From Streptomyces sp. 549 (GTDB lineage Bacteria > Actinomycetota > Actinomycetes > Streptomycetales > Streptomycetaceae): a DNA stretch of 64,000 bases. Of this stretch, positions 44,331-53,004 are shown piece after piece. The stretch lies in the NCBI RefSeq assembly GCF_030124175.1, contig NZ_JASKMT010000021.1:35747-99746 (forward strand), written 5' to 3'. Every line of letters begins with the position of its first letter. Position 1 is the first letter of the stretch. Position numbers and translations under genes: made by a program. The notes under the pieces are model-generated. The model searched no databases. It saw only the letters and a list, made by a program, of their open reading frames with translations, and had not been told where the DNA came from.

Positions 44331-46139
44331 TCATTCGATGAGGGCCGCCTCGAAGGAACCCCCCAGGTATCGGTCCCGGCTGTCGCGACGTTGCAGCTTG
44401 CCCGTCGTCGTGAGCGGCAGGGTACCCGGCTTGAGGAGGACGACATCGTGTACCTGGATGCGGTGTCCCGCATGGACGGCGCGCCTGATCTCCTGCTTGA
44501 TCTCCTGCGCGGTCACCGGCTCCTCACTCCCGCCGCCGGCTGCCGCCGTCGTCTCGGCGAGCACGATGAGCCGTTCGTGTGCGCCGTCGTCGACTGACAC
44601 CGCGCAAGCACCGAACTCGCGGACTGCCGGATGGCTGGCCTCGACAGTGGCTTCGATGTCCTGCGGGTAGTGGTTGGCACCGGCGATGATGATGAGGTCC
44701 TTCGCCCGACCGGTGATGAACAGCTCCCCGCTGTGCAGAAATCCGAGGTCACCGGTACGGAGGAGCCGCTCGCCCGGCTGGTCGGGCAGGGTCCCCATGA
44801 AGGTCTCGGCACTCTCCTTGGGCGCGTTCAGGTAGCCCGATGCGACGCTCGGGCCGGACACGAAGATCTCGCCCACCTCGTCCTCATCGCAGGGCTTGCC
44901 GGTCTCCGGGTCGACGGCGACAGCCGTGCTCAACGGATGGATCGGGCCGCAGCCGACCAGCTCCCGACCGTCCAGTGCCGACGCGGCTGGGCGCACTTCT
45001 CCGGCGGTGAGCGCCTCGGAGTCCACGCGCAGGACCACCGGACGCTGGCCGACCGGCACGGCCGTGACCATCACTGTTGCCTCGGCGAGGCCGTACGCGG
45101 GGGACAGCGCCCCGCGCCGGAAGCCGGCCTCTGCGAATGCCGTGCAGAAGCGGTCGAGGGTGTCGGCGCGGACGGGCTCACCTCCGACCAGAGCCATCTC
45201 CCAACGGCTGAGGTCGAGTTCCCGGCGCTGAGCGTCGGATACCCGGCGGACACACAGGTCGTAGGCGAAGTTCGGAGCGCAGCTGTCTGCGCGTCCGAGC
45301 CGGGAGATCGCCCGCAGCCACGTGAGCGGACGCTGTACGAACGTCATCGTGGGCAGCAGTGTGACGTCCCGGCCGGTGAAGAGGGGCTCGAGGACGTTGC
45401 AGATGAGGCCCATGTTGTGGTGCGGCGGCAGCCACGACACCGACGACGGGCGGGGCAGCCCGGTGTCGTCGGCAGGCCGACGCGTGCTGTCGTATATCAA
45501 CGACAGATTGTTCAGCACATTGCTGTGAGTGATCGCGACGCCCTTCGGTACTCCGGTCGATCCCGAGGAGTACTGCAGGTAGGCGACCATCTCAGCGGCG
45601 ATCGCAGGTGGGGTCCACTGCAGGGCCAGGTCCGGGTGCACCTCGTCGGTCGCCACCCGGTCGAGTTGGGCGAGCCCTTCGGTGCCGGTGAGGACGGGCT
45701 CCGCGGCGGCGAGCATGGGGCCGGTGGACAGGAAGAGCCGGGACTCGGAACTGGCGGCGATCGACTCAACCCGAGTCCATTTGGCATTGCCCCGCGTGCC
45801 GTCGAGCGGAGCTACCGGGACCGGGATCAGCCCCGCGTAGATGCAGCCCAGGAAGGCGGCGTGGAACTCCAGTCCGGGCGGGTAGCTCAGCAGCGCGCAT
45901 GCGCGGGCGGTTGGAGCCTGCTTCAGCAGCGTCACGGCGATCGCCCGCGCATGGCGGTCGAGTTCGGCCAGGGTCAGTGAGTCGGATTCATCGACACCAT
46001 CGCCCAGGAACACAAAGCTCTTCCGGTCGGGCTCGGCTGCCGCACGGCTTCGGCACAGGTCGATCAACGTCGTCAGTGCGCCGTGCTCACCGGCCACGCC
46101 CTCGGGCAGGAGGATACTGTGCTGATGATCGGTTCGCAT
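44331..46139 (-). CDS. Fatty acyl-AMP ligase (FAAL), intact motifs
   Basis: The 602-residue adenylating enzyme has Y-S-S-G-S-T-G-V-P-K-G (190-200), the FAAL-type middle (W-L-R-A-I-S-R, then A-L-V-G-G-E-P-V-R and P-A-Y-G-L-A-E-A-T), R-T-G-D (461-464, ribose-binding D464), G-R-A-K-D (477-481), Y-P-Q-D-I-E (491-496) and the catalytic C-terminal lysine K581 in T-T-G-K. FAALs make acyl-adenylates and pass the acyl group to a carrier protein. No carrier protein is fused or adjacent. It follows the second FAAL gene by 73 bases, presumably in one operon. Confidence 0.9.
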   Translation of the reverse strand: MRTDHQHSILLPEGVAGEHGALTTLIDLCRSRAAAEPDRKSFVFLGDGVDESDSLTLAELDRHARAIAVTLLKQAPTARACALLSYPPGLEFHAAFLGCIYAGLIPVPVAPLDGTRGNAKWTRVESIAASSESRLFLSTGPMLAAAEPVLTGTEGLAQLDRVATDEVHPDLALQWTPPAIAAEMVAYLQYSSGSTGVPKGVAITHSNVLNNLSLIYDSTRRPADDTGLPRPSSVSWLPPHHNMGLICNVLEPLFTGRDVTLLPTMTFVQRPLTWLRAISRLGRADSCAPNFAYDLCVRRVSDAQRRELDLSRWEMALVGGEPVRADTLDRFCTAFAEAGFRRGALSPAYGLAEATVMVTAVPVGQRPVVLRVDSEALTAGEVRPAASALDGRELVGCGPIHPLSTAVAVDPETGKPCDEDEVGEIFVSGPSVASGYLNAPKESAETFMGTLPDQPGERLLRTGDLGFLHSGELFITGRAKDLIIIAGANHYPQDIEATVEASHPAVREFGACAVSVDDGAHERLIVLAETTAAAGGGSEEPVTAQEIKQEIRRAVHAGHRIQVHDVVLLKPGTLPLTTTGKLQRRDSRDRYLGGSFEAALIE

Positions 46140-46212
46140 GAGACAACTCCAAACGGAGGAAGGAGGAAGAGGGCGGCGGCAGTCCGCGCGCCCTCCCTGC
46201 ACGGAGCGAGGT

Positions 46213-48009
46213 TCAGACCGTCTCGAAGGCCCGCGCCCGGTACCTGGACCGGCACTGCGAGCGCTGCAGCTTGCCGCTGGTGGTGAACGGCAGCGAACCG
46301 GCCTTGACCAGGAGGACCTCGTCGGCCCGGAGGCTGTGCCCGGCGAAGACGGCCGCCCGGACGGCCTCTCCGACCTCGTCCGCCCCGACGGCCGCGCGTG
46401 CACCTGAAGGGGCGTCCGACGGGGGGCCGGCCACGACGCGGTACCGGCTGTTGATCTCAGCCACGACGATGAGGCGCGTGCGTCCGCCGTCCTCGACGGT
46501 GAACGCGCAGCAGCAGCCTTCCCGTATGGCCGGGTGGCTTCCTCCCGCGGTCGCCTCGATGTCGTACGGGTAGTGCTGCATGCCCTCCACGACGATGAGG
46601 TCGTCCACCCGGCAGGTGACGAAGAGCTGACCGCCGTCCAGAAAGCCGAGGCTGCCGGTGCGCAGGAACTGGCGGCCCTCGTGGCCGTGCACGGTGGCGT
46701 TGAACGTACGTGCCGTCTCCTCCGGGGCGTTCCAGTACGCGGCACCGATACTCGGTCCGGACGCCAGGATCTCCCCTGTCTCGTCCGGGGCGCACGGTTC
46801 GCCGGTGGCCGGATCCACCACCGCGATGGTCATGGACGGATGCAACTGGCCCAGGCCGACCAGTCGGCGGGCGCCGTCCTCGCGACCGGCTCGCTGCACC
46901 TTGCCCTTCGCCAGCGCCACCGCGTCGAACCGCCGGATCACCGGTTCGGGCTCCACCGGCCCGCCGCTGAGCATCACGGTGGACTCGGCGATGCCGTAAC
47001 TCGGAAAGAACGCCTCTCGGCGAAAGCCGAACGGGGCGAGCATGGCACTGAACTGGTCGATCATCTCTGCACGCACCGGCTCGTCCCCGACCACCGCGAT
47101 CCGCCAGCCGCTGAAATCCAGGGAACGCAGCTGCTGCTCGGAGACGCGCCGCACGCACAGCTCGTACCCGAAACCGGGTGCCGAACCTATGCCCGCCCCG
47201 CGGTCCGATATCGCGCGGAGCCAGTTGACCGGGTCCTGGGTGAACGCCGACGGCGGCATAAGTACGGCGTCGTACCCCACATAGAGCGGCTGCAGGACCC
47301 CGGTGATCAGTCCCATGTCGTGGAACACGGGCAGCCAGGACACAACGGGCGGCAGCCGGTCGAGGTCGTCCGTGTCCCGGGAACCGTTGGCCAGGATCAG
47401 CGAGAGGTTGTGCAGGACGTTGCCATGGGTGAGCCCCACACCCCGGGGCGGGCCGGTCGTACCGGAGGTGTACTGCAGGTACGCGATCGTGTCCGGGCCG
47501 ATGTGGGGGGCTTTCCAGCCGTATGCGTCCGTCCCACTGATCTCGTCCGTCGCCACAGCGGTCGGCCGGCGCCGTGTGGACATGTCCTTCAGCAAAGTGT
47601 CGACACGGTCCAGCCTGGACCCGTTCGACAGCACCAGATCCGGCTGGCAGCTGTTGACGATCGCCCGGAAGCGCGTATACCGGTCGTCGACGCCGACGCG
47701 CAGCACCGGAGGAGCGGGCACCGCGATCAGGCCGGCATACAGGCAGCCGAAGAAGGCGGACACGAAGTCCAGACCCGGCGGGTAACTCAGAACGGCGCGG
47801 GCGCCCGGCTGGGCATGCCTGCTCAGACGCACGGCGATCGCCCGTGCGCGGGCGTCGAGTTGGGCGAGGGTGAGCGAGGCGGACTCTTCGAGGCCGTTCT
47901 CCAGGAAGGCGAACATCCGTCGATCCGGGTCCCTGGACGCGCGATACCTGCAGAGCTCGACCAAGGTCGTCGGCTCGACTCGGAATTCTGTGATGGCATC
48001 CTCTGACAT
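46213..48009 (-). CDS. FAAL homologue with altered catalytic motifs
   Basis: The 598-residue protein aligns with the neighbouring FAAL from end to end but differs at key sites. P-R-G (188-190) replaces P-K-G in the phosphate loop. R-T-G-S (450-453) replaces R-T-G-D, so the ribose-binding aspartate is serine. C-R-V-D-D (466-470) replaces G-R-A-K-D. Y-P-Y-D-I-E replaces Y-P-Q-D-I-E. The C-terminal lysine (K580) is kept. The frame is fully open and AGGAGG precedes ATG 48009, so it is not simply decaying. It may be a low-activity or non-catalytic partner of the first FAAL (inference), or use an unusual substrate geometry. Confidence 0.85.
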   Translation of the reverse strand: MSEDAITEFRVEPTTLVELCRYRASRDPDRRMFAFLENGLEESASLTLAQLDARARAIAVRLSRHAQPGARAVLSYPPGLDFVSAFFGCLYAGLIAVPAPPVLRVGVDDRYTRFRAIVNSCQPDLVLSNGSRLDRVDTLLKDMSTRRRPTAVATDEISGTDAYGWKAPHIGPDTIAYLQYTSGTTGPPRGVGLTHGNVLHNLSLILANGSRDTDDLDRLPPVVSWLPVFHDMGLITGVLQPLYVGYDAVLMPPSAFTQDPVNWLRAISDRGAGIGSAPGFGYELCVRRVSEQQLRSLDFSGWRIAVVGDEPVRAEMIDQFSAMLAPFGFRREAFFPSYGIAESTVMLSGGPVEPEPVIRRFDAVALAKGKVQRAGREDGARRLVGLGQLHPSMTIAVVDPATGEPCAPDETGEILASGPSIGAAYWNAPEETARTFNATVHGHEGRQFLRTGSLGFLDGGQLFVTCRVDDLIVVEGMQHYPYDIEATAGGSHPAIREGCCCAFTVEDGGRTRLIVVAEINSRYRVVAGPPSDAPSGARAAVGADEVGEAVRAAVFAGHSLRADEVLLVKAGSLPFTTSGKLQRSQCRSRYRARAFETV

Positions 48010-48391
48010 CGTGGTCCTCCTGTTCGCCATTGCCATTGCTACTGCCCCGCCCTTCCCCACCGGCCGCGAGGACCTGGCTTCATTGCCCAGCCATTGCCGT
48101 ACGCCTGCGTCACGCTCGTTCCCCTCGGAGTGATGCTAGGTCGGCGGAGAACCATCGGGTATCCACCGGCGGACGGCGTCCACCCCCTACCGGAAGGCGA
48201 GTGCCGGTTAAGCCGTGGGGCGGATGGCAACCAGCCTCCGGTCGCCCTCACGGCTCCGTCCGCCGGCCGTTACGGAAAGCGCCTCGTGCTCTCTACCGTG
48301 ATGACGACGGCCAGTGGACAACGAATGGCCCGTGCCCACGCACATGTCCAAGGGAGACCATTCCCTGGAAGGCTTCAGAAAGGGAACCGCG
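48010..48391. promoter_or_regulatory. Divergent region between FAAL operon and ketosynthase
   Basis: About 380 bases hold both promoters. In-frame ATGs at 48314 and 48344 precede the ketosynthase start but lack ribosome sites. No clear operator palindrome is seen. Confidence 0.4.
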
Positions 48392-49690
48392 ATGTCCTAC
48401 GAAGCATCTGACGGCTACTTCTTGGGTTATCCGAAGCTCCCCGATCTCCCCGGTTCCCCGGAAGGGGAAGTCCTCGGCACAACCGGCGTCGTGGTCACCG
48501 GCCTGGGAATGACCACGCCGTTGGGCGCCGACGTCCACTCCACCTGGACGGGGCTGCTCGCCGGCGAATCCCCGGTCACCGTGCTCGACGAACCGTGGGC
48601 CCACGACCTGCCCGTACGGCTGGTCGGCCGGCTGAGTCAGGAACCGACCGAGGTCCTGCACCGGGTCGAGGCCCGGCGGATGGACCGCTGCCAGCAGATT
48701 GCGATGGTGGCGGCCCGGCAGGCATGGGCCGACGCCGGCGTGCCCATGGTGGCGCCCGAGCGGTTGGCCGTGGTGATCGGCACAGGGCTCGGCGGCGGGA
48801 AGACCCTGGTCGACCAGCACGACCTGTCCTCCGCGAAGGGGCCGGGGCGTGTGTCGCCCTTCGCCGTGACGATGCTGATGCCCAACGGTCCGGCCGCCGC
48901 CGTCAGTCTGGACCTCGGCGCCCGAGCCGGCGCCCACGCACCGACCAGCGCCTGTGCCTCTGGAGCCGAGGCGATCGCCATGGGGCTCGCCATACTTCGT
49001 GCCGGGCGGGCCGACGTCGTTGTCGCCGGCGGCACCGAGGGATGCATCGGGCGGCTGTCCATGGCGGCCTTCGCCCGCATGGGAGCCCTGTCCAGCCGCC
49101 ACGACGAACCTCAGAGCGCATCGCGGCCGTTCGACAGCGCGCGTGACGGCTTCGTCATGGCGGAGGGCGCCGGAGCCGTCGTACTGGAACGAGCAGACTC
49201 CGCAAGAGCTCGTGGCGCGCGGGCGTACGCCACGCTTGCCGGTACGGGGATGAGCTCCGACGCGCACGCCATGACAGCTCCTTCAGCGGACGGTCAGATC
49301 ACTGCGATCCGCCAGGCACTGAGCTCCGGCGGCCTCGGCCCGCAGGACATCGTTCACGTCAACGCTCACGCTCCCGGTACGCCCGTCGGCGACCGCATCG
49401 AAGCGTCGGCGTTGCTGGAATCGATCGGCCCGCACGCTCTTGTCACAGCGACCAAGTCGATCACCGGCCATCTCATAGGCGGGGCGGGCGCGGTCGAGGC
49501 CATCTTCACGGTCCTGAGCATCTTCAACGACGTGATTCCCGCGACCAGGAACCTCGACGACAAGGACCCCGAGGTGAAGGTGGACATCGTCACGGGAAGT
49601 CCTCGGCACACCAAGGTCACCGCGGCCATCTCGAACTCGTTCGGTTTCGGCGGTCACAACGTGGTCCTCGCCTTCACCAAGTCCGCCTGA
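48392..49690 (+). CDS. Stand-alone beta-ketoacyl synthase (FabF/KAS II-like)
   Basis: The 432-residue thiolase-fold enzyme has the nucleophile C188 in T-S-A-C-A-S-G-A-E, first active-site His H326 in N-A-H-A-P-G-T-P-V-G-D, K355 in T-K-S-I-T-G-H, and H360. The usual N-A-H-G-T-S-T loop is changed to N-A-H-A-P-G-T, although the His stays. An extra N-terminal segment of about 30 residues precedes the core V-V-V-T-G-L-G-M. It could condense an acyl chain made by the FAALs, but no ACP, ketoreductase or chain-length partner is adjacent. Its 3' end overlaps the convergent regulator by 37 bases. Confidence 0.88.
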   Translation: MSYEASDGYFLGYPKLPDLPGSPEGEVLGTTGVVVTGLGMTTPLGADVHSTWTGLLAGESPVTVLDEPWAHDLPVRLVGRLSQEPTEVLHRVEARRMDRCQQIAMVAARQAWADAGVPMVAPERLAVVIGTGLGGGKTLVDQHDLSSAKGPGRVSPFAVTMLMPNGPAAAVSLDLGARAGAHAPTSACASGAEAIAMGLAILRAGRADVVVAGGTEGCIGRLSMAAFARMGALSSRHDEPQSASRPFDSARDGFVMAEGAGAVVLERADSARARGARAYATLAGTGMSSDAHAMTAPSADGQITAIRQALSSGGLGPQDIVHVNAHAPGTPVGDRIEASALLESIGPHALVTATKSITGHLIGGAGAVEAIFTVLSIFNDVIPATRNLDDKDPEVKVDIVTGSPRHTKVTAAISNSFGFGGHNVVLAFTKSA

Positions 49691-50451
49691 CCGGGGGCGC
49701 GGGACGGGCCGGAGGAAAGGGGGCTTGAGGGGCCGGGAGGTACTGGAGGGCCTGCGGAGGTCCCTGGAGCCTGCGCAGGCTGGGTCGGGTGCACCAGACC
49801 GCTCCGCTGTGCCATCAGCGCCGCGTGCATCCGGTTCGGCAGCTCGAGCTTGGCGAGGATGCGCGAGACGTGGGACTTCACCGTGGCGGGCGTCACATGC
49901 AGCTCGGCGGCGATCTCCTGATTCGACCTCCCCATGGCTATACCGGACAGGACTTGGGTCTCCCGGCCGCTCAGGGTGGCCAGGGCGACCGCGTGCGAGC
50001 GCTCCTGCGGCGGCGGAAGAATCTCGAACCGATCGATCAGCCGTCGGGTCATCGTGGGGCAGATGTAAGCCGCGCCGCCGGCGACCGCGCGGACCGCTGA
50101 GGTCAGTTCCTCCTGGCTGGCGCTCTTGAGCAGAAAACCGCTTGCGCCCGCCTTCAGCGTCCCGAACAGATGGCTGTCGAGGCTGATGCTCGTGAGGACG
50201 ACGATTCCGGGTACGAATCCGGGTGCCGCTGCCCCCGAAGGCTTGGTGATTTTTCGGATGAACTCGCATTCGGCGTCGATGAGTACGACTTGCGGTCGCC
50301 GCAGCTCGAGCAATCGTAACGCCTCTTCACCGACTCTCGTATCAGCGACCACGGTGATGTCTGATGCCTCTCCGAGTGCGTGCCGGAAACCGCGGCGCAC
50401 AAGGTCCTCATTGTCGACCAGCATTACTTCCAACGTGCTGCACTCGTCCAT
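49654..50451 (-). CDS. NarL/LuxR-type response regulator with atypical receiver
   Basis: The 265-residue protein has a receiver-like domain (about 5-125) and a LuxR HTH (about 160-220; L-S-G-R-E-T-Q-V-L-S-G-I-A-M-G, then V-T-P-A-T-V-K-S-H-V-S-R-I-L). D59 can be aligned with the phospho-acceptor, but the following M-P-x-x-D-G loop is replaced by A-E-C-E-F-I-R-K, and the acidic pocket is D-N-E. No histidine kinase is adjacent, so it may be a phosphorylation-independent orphan. The C-terminal tail past 225 is Pro-rich. It is the likely local regulator of the FAAL/ketosynthase genes. Confidence 0.85.
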   Translation of the reverse strand: MDECSTLEVMLVDNEDLVRRGFRHALGEASDITVVADTRVGEEALRLLELRRPQVVLIDAECEFIRKITKPSGAAAPGFVPGIVVLTSISLDSHLFGTLKAGASGFLLKSASQEELTSAVRAVAGGAAYICPTMTRRLIDRFEILPPPQERSHAVALATLSGRETQVLSGIAMGRSNQEIAAELHVTPATVKSHVSRILAKLELPNRMHAALMAQRSGLVHPTQPAQAPGTSAGPPVPPGPSSPLSSGPSRAPGQADLVKARTTL

Positions 50452-50714
50452 CAATCACTCCGCCTGTGCGATTCGGATGTGTCGTCCCCGTTCCACTCCG
50501 TGGTCTCCTGGCCGGTGTGCACGGATGCTGTCAAGAATGCATTTGGCACATGTGGTTGCACACGCGAAGGCTGTAGGGGTGCGCCGAGCCCTCCTGGTGA
50601 CCGTGGCTGATACCGTGCATGCCCGCTGGCCGGCATGCACATCCCGCTTAGGCTGAATGACAGCCTGCGACGGGATTCGCCGCAGCGATTCCTTCCGATG
50701 CTAGGGAGTTGGCG

Positions 50715-51809
50715 GTGCTGGTTCCAGGCAATGGCGGCCATGCTGTGGGCCGTTCCGGACACGGGGCGGGTGTCGACGAAGTCCCCACGGCTCCCAGGCT
50801 GTTCCCGCGCGGCATCGCAGGCGTGCGAGCGATGGTGGATGTCGGGGTCGAGCGCGGAGTTCCCGTACCGGCGTGCCTGGACGGCAGCTGTGTGGACGAG
50901 AACACTCTTGTCGACGACGCCGCACACGTCCGCGCCTGGCAGGAGCTCGTCGTGGCGCAGAATCTGATCCGTGCCACAGGCGATGCTCCCGGCCTGGGTC
51001 TGGAGGTCGGGAGCCGGATTCCGCTGCGCAAGTACAGCGTGTGGGGCTTCGCACTGCTGGCCAGCCCAACGCTGCGCGAAGCGGCGGCTGTGGGACTGCG
51101 CTACCTGGAACTCACCTTCACCATGGTCGGGATCCACCTTCAGGATGAAGGGGACGAGGTCCACCTCGTCATGGACGACGGGCTTGTGCCCCAGCCCGTC
51201 CGGCACTTCTTCGTTGAGCGGGAAATGGCCAACATCCGCACCATCCTGGATACCATTCTGGGTCGGCCCTTCATCCCCCATCGGCTGGAGGTGCGCTTCC
51301 CGCGGCCTGAAAACCCCGCAGGCTACGAGGCGTTTGCCGACGCGCCGATCGCCTTCGGAGCGCCGCGCAACGCGATCGTCACCCTGGCCGCGGTACTGGA
51401 GCAGTCGCTGCCGCAGGCGGACCGCCACACGATGCAGGTGTGCGAACGCGAGTGCAGCCTCCTGCTGGCCCGGCGCGCCCACACCGAGTTCGCAGCGCGG
51501 GTACGGGAGCTGCTCATGCAGTGGCCGGTCGGGATCCCCGACATGGGTGTTGCCGCAGCCGCGCTGCACGTCTCCACCCGCACGCTGCACCGGCGTCTGG
51601 CCGTGGAGGGCACTTCCTACCGGCGTCTCGCCGACGGAGCGCGGCACGCTCGCGCTGTCGAGATGCTGTCAACCCTCGGACTGGGAGTCGACCAGGTCGC
51701 CGTTCGGCTCGGGTACGCAGACGCGGCGGCGTTCATCCGCGCGTTCCGCCGGTGGACGGGTGTGACCCCGGGCGCCTACCGCTCCAGGGTGCCGACTCGG
51801 CCGTACTGA
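50715..51809 (+). CDS. AraC family regulator with Arabinose_bd-type N-terminus
   Basis: The 364-residue protein has an N-terminal ligand domain (about 20-210; L-G-L-E-V-G-S-R and Y-S-V-W-G-F-A-L-L-A-S-P-T-L are typical of the OruR-like group) and a C-terminal AraC DNA-binding domain (about 265-358; A-A-L-H-V-S-T-R-T-L-H-R-R-L, then L-G-Y-A-D-A-A-A-F-I-R-A-F). GTG 50715 has GGGAG at six bases; TTG 50709 is too close to it. It is divergent from the response regulator and probably controls this lipid-type locus. Members of this group often regulate lipid or sterol metabolism. Confidence 0.85.
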   Translation: MLVPGNGGHAVGRSGHGAGVDEVPTAPRLFPRGIAGVRAMVDVGVERGVPVPACLDGSCVDENTLVDDAAHVRAWQELVVAQNLIRATGDAPGLGLEVGSRIPLRKYSVWGFALLASPTLREAAAVGLRYLELTFTMVGIHLQDEGDEVHLVMDDGLVPQPVRHFFVEREMANIRTILDTILGRPFIPHRLEVRFPRPENPAGYEAFADAPIAFGAPRNAIVTLAAVLEQSLPQADRHTMQVCERECSLLLARRAHTEFAARVRELLMQWPVGIPDMGVAAAALHVSTRTLHRRLAVEGTSYRRLADGARHARAVEMLSTLGLGVDQVAVRLGYADAAAFIRAFRRWTGVTPGAYRSRVPTRPY

Positions 51810-52499
51810 TCATTTCAGGACCAAGTGGGGAGCGTACGGGGTGCGTTCAGGAACAGAACGGGCGGGAAGGCGGAAACGAGCCCGAGCGGGAAGAACGCCG
51901 ACGCGACCGCCGCCGACACGGGCTCCGTCAGAAGGAAGCTCCGCTCGGCAGGTCCTGCGGCGGGCTGACCAGCAAGATTCACCTCCCGCCGACCGGAAGC
52001 GACGACCTCTGTCGTTCGTCCTGGTCGCCGGGCCGGCCGGGGACGGCCCCCGGTTCGTCCCCGCGCTGAAAGAAGATCCGCGTCCGTCTGCCGGTCGGCC
52101 GTCCCGTCAGCCACGATGCCGACCCCCTACAAGGAGAGGAACCCAGTCGAGAGAAGCAAGCCGCAGCGCCGCCAGCCGAGGCCCGTGATCGGAATTGAAT
52201 CCTGGTCAGGAGCGGATTCGCGTCCACACCGGGCAGTTCAGGACCCGCCGCGTAAACCGGAAACGGCTGGGACACCGCGCCGAACGGGATGAGTGGCCCA
52301 TCGACATCGAGAACAGCAGGGCACGCTGCACGGAACCAGTAACGGGAGCACGATAGCGGCGGATCCCACCAGCGCCCGCCTTGATGACCAAGCCCGACAC
52401 CCGACCATCACCCCGCTTGCTGCTACTCCTCGTATACGTCCAGGGGCCCCAAGATCTGCAACTGCTGTCCGAACAGCAGGCAAACGTTGCTGCTGAGAG

Positions 52500-52660
52500 T
52501 GAACGAAGCCAGCCCGGATCAGGCCGGCGGCATCGGTGAGCGTCGTCACCTCGGCAACCCGCGCTCCGTGAGAAGCCGGGGACGCCTGGGCCGGTGCCGA
52601 AGCAAAGAGCGGAACGAGGGCGAGGGAAAGCGCGCCGACGCGCTGAAGGTTCTTGACCAC
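52500..52660 (-). pseudogene. N-terminal piece of a secreted protein
   Basis: From GTG 52660 a typical signal peptide is read (V-K-N-L-Q-R-V-G-A-L-S-L-A-L, then A-S-A-P-A-Q-A cleavage region), followed by about 25 residues of plausible mature protein. After that the sequence becomes shadow-like although the frame stays open to 52238. It is probably the start of a lost exported protein. Confidence 0.4.
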
Positions 52661-52704
52661 CCCCGCGTTCTACCGGCCTTCTCGCCCGTGGTGGGGCCTT
52701 GAGC

Positions 52705-52848
52705 GTGACGATCAACTCGGTGGTGTTCCGTTCCTCCGGCCAGGATCTGGCCACTGTCGGCACCTACATCGAGATGGCCTCCCGCCTGACCGGACCCGTC
52801 CTCCTGGGCCTGGCCGTCCTCGCCATCCGCAACCGCGTCGAACGCTGA
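52705..52848 (+). pseudogene. C-terminal membrane segment fragment
   Basis: A 47-residue frame reads F-R-S-S-G-Q-D-L-A-T-V-G-T-Y and then one hydrophobic helix (G-P-V-L-L-G-L-A-V-L-A-I) ending N-R-V-E-R. This looks like the end of an integral membrane protein, such as an ion-channel-type protein, with no upstream part left. Confidence 0.35.
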
Positions 52849-53004
52849 CCAGTTGGCACCTTCCGGCGCCGCACCCCTGGCGGTGGTGAAGCCGTCACCC
52901 GCCGACACGTTGTCAGCCACCCTGCCGTAACCACGGCTCACCACTGTGAACGGGAAGATGCACCTGACTCTGCTTACTCATGTGAGAGATGGAGGACCCA
53001 CGGG

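Larger units (their letters stand above)
51810..53004. other. 1.2-kb stretch with only gene fragments
   Basis: Apart from the two fragments listed separately (52500-52660 and 52705-52848) no coding sequence is convincing. The mosaic of partial frames suggests repeated deletion. Confidence 0.5.

Noticed and set aside
44631..45980. 449-codon plus-strand frame
   Set aside because: Antisense to the intact FAAL; no domain.
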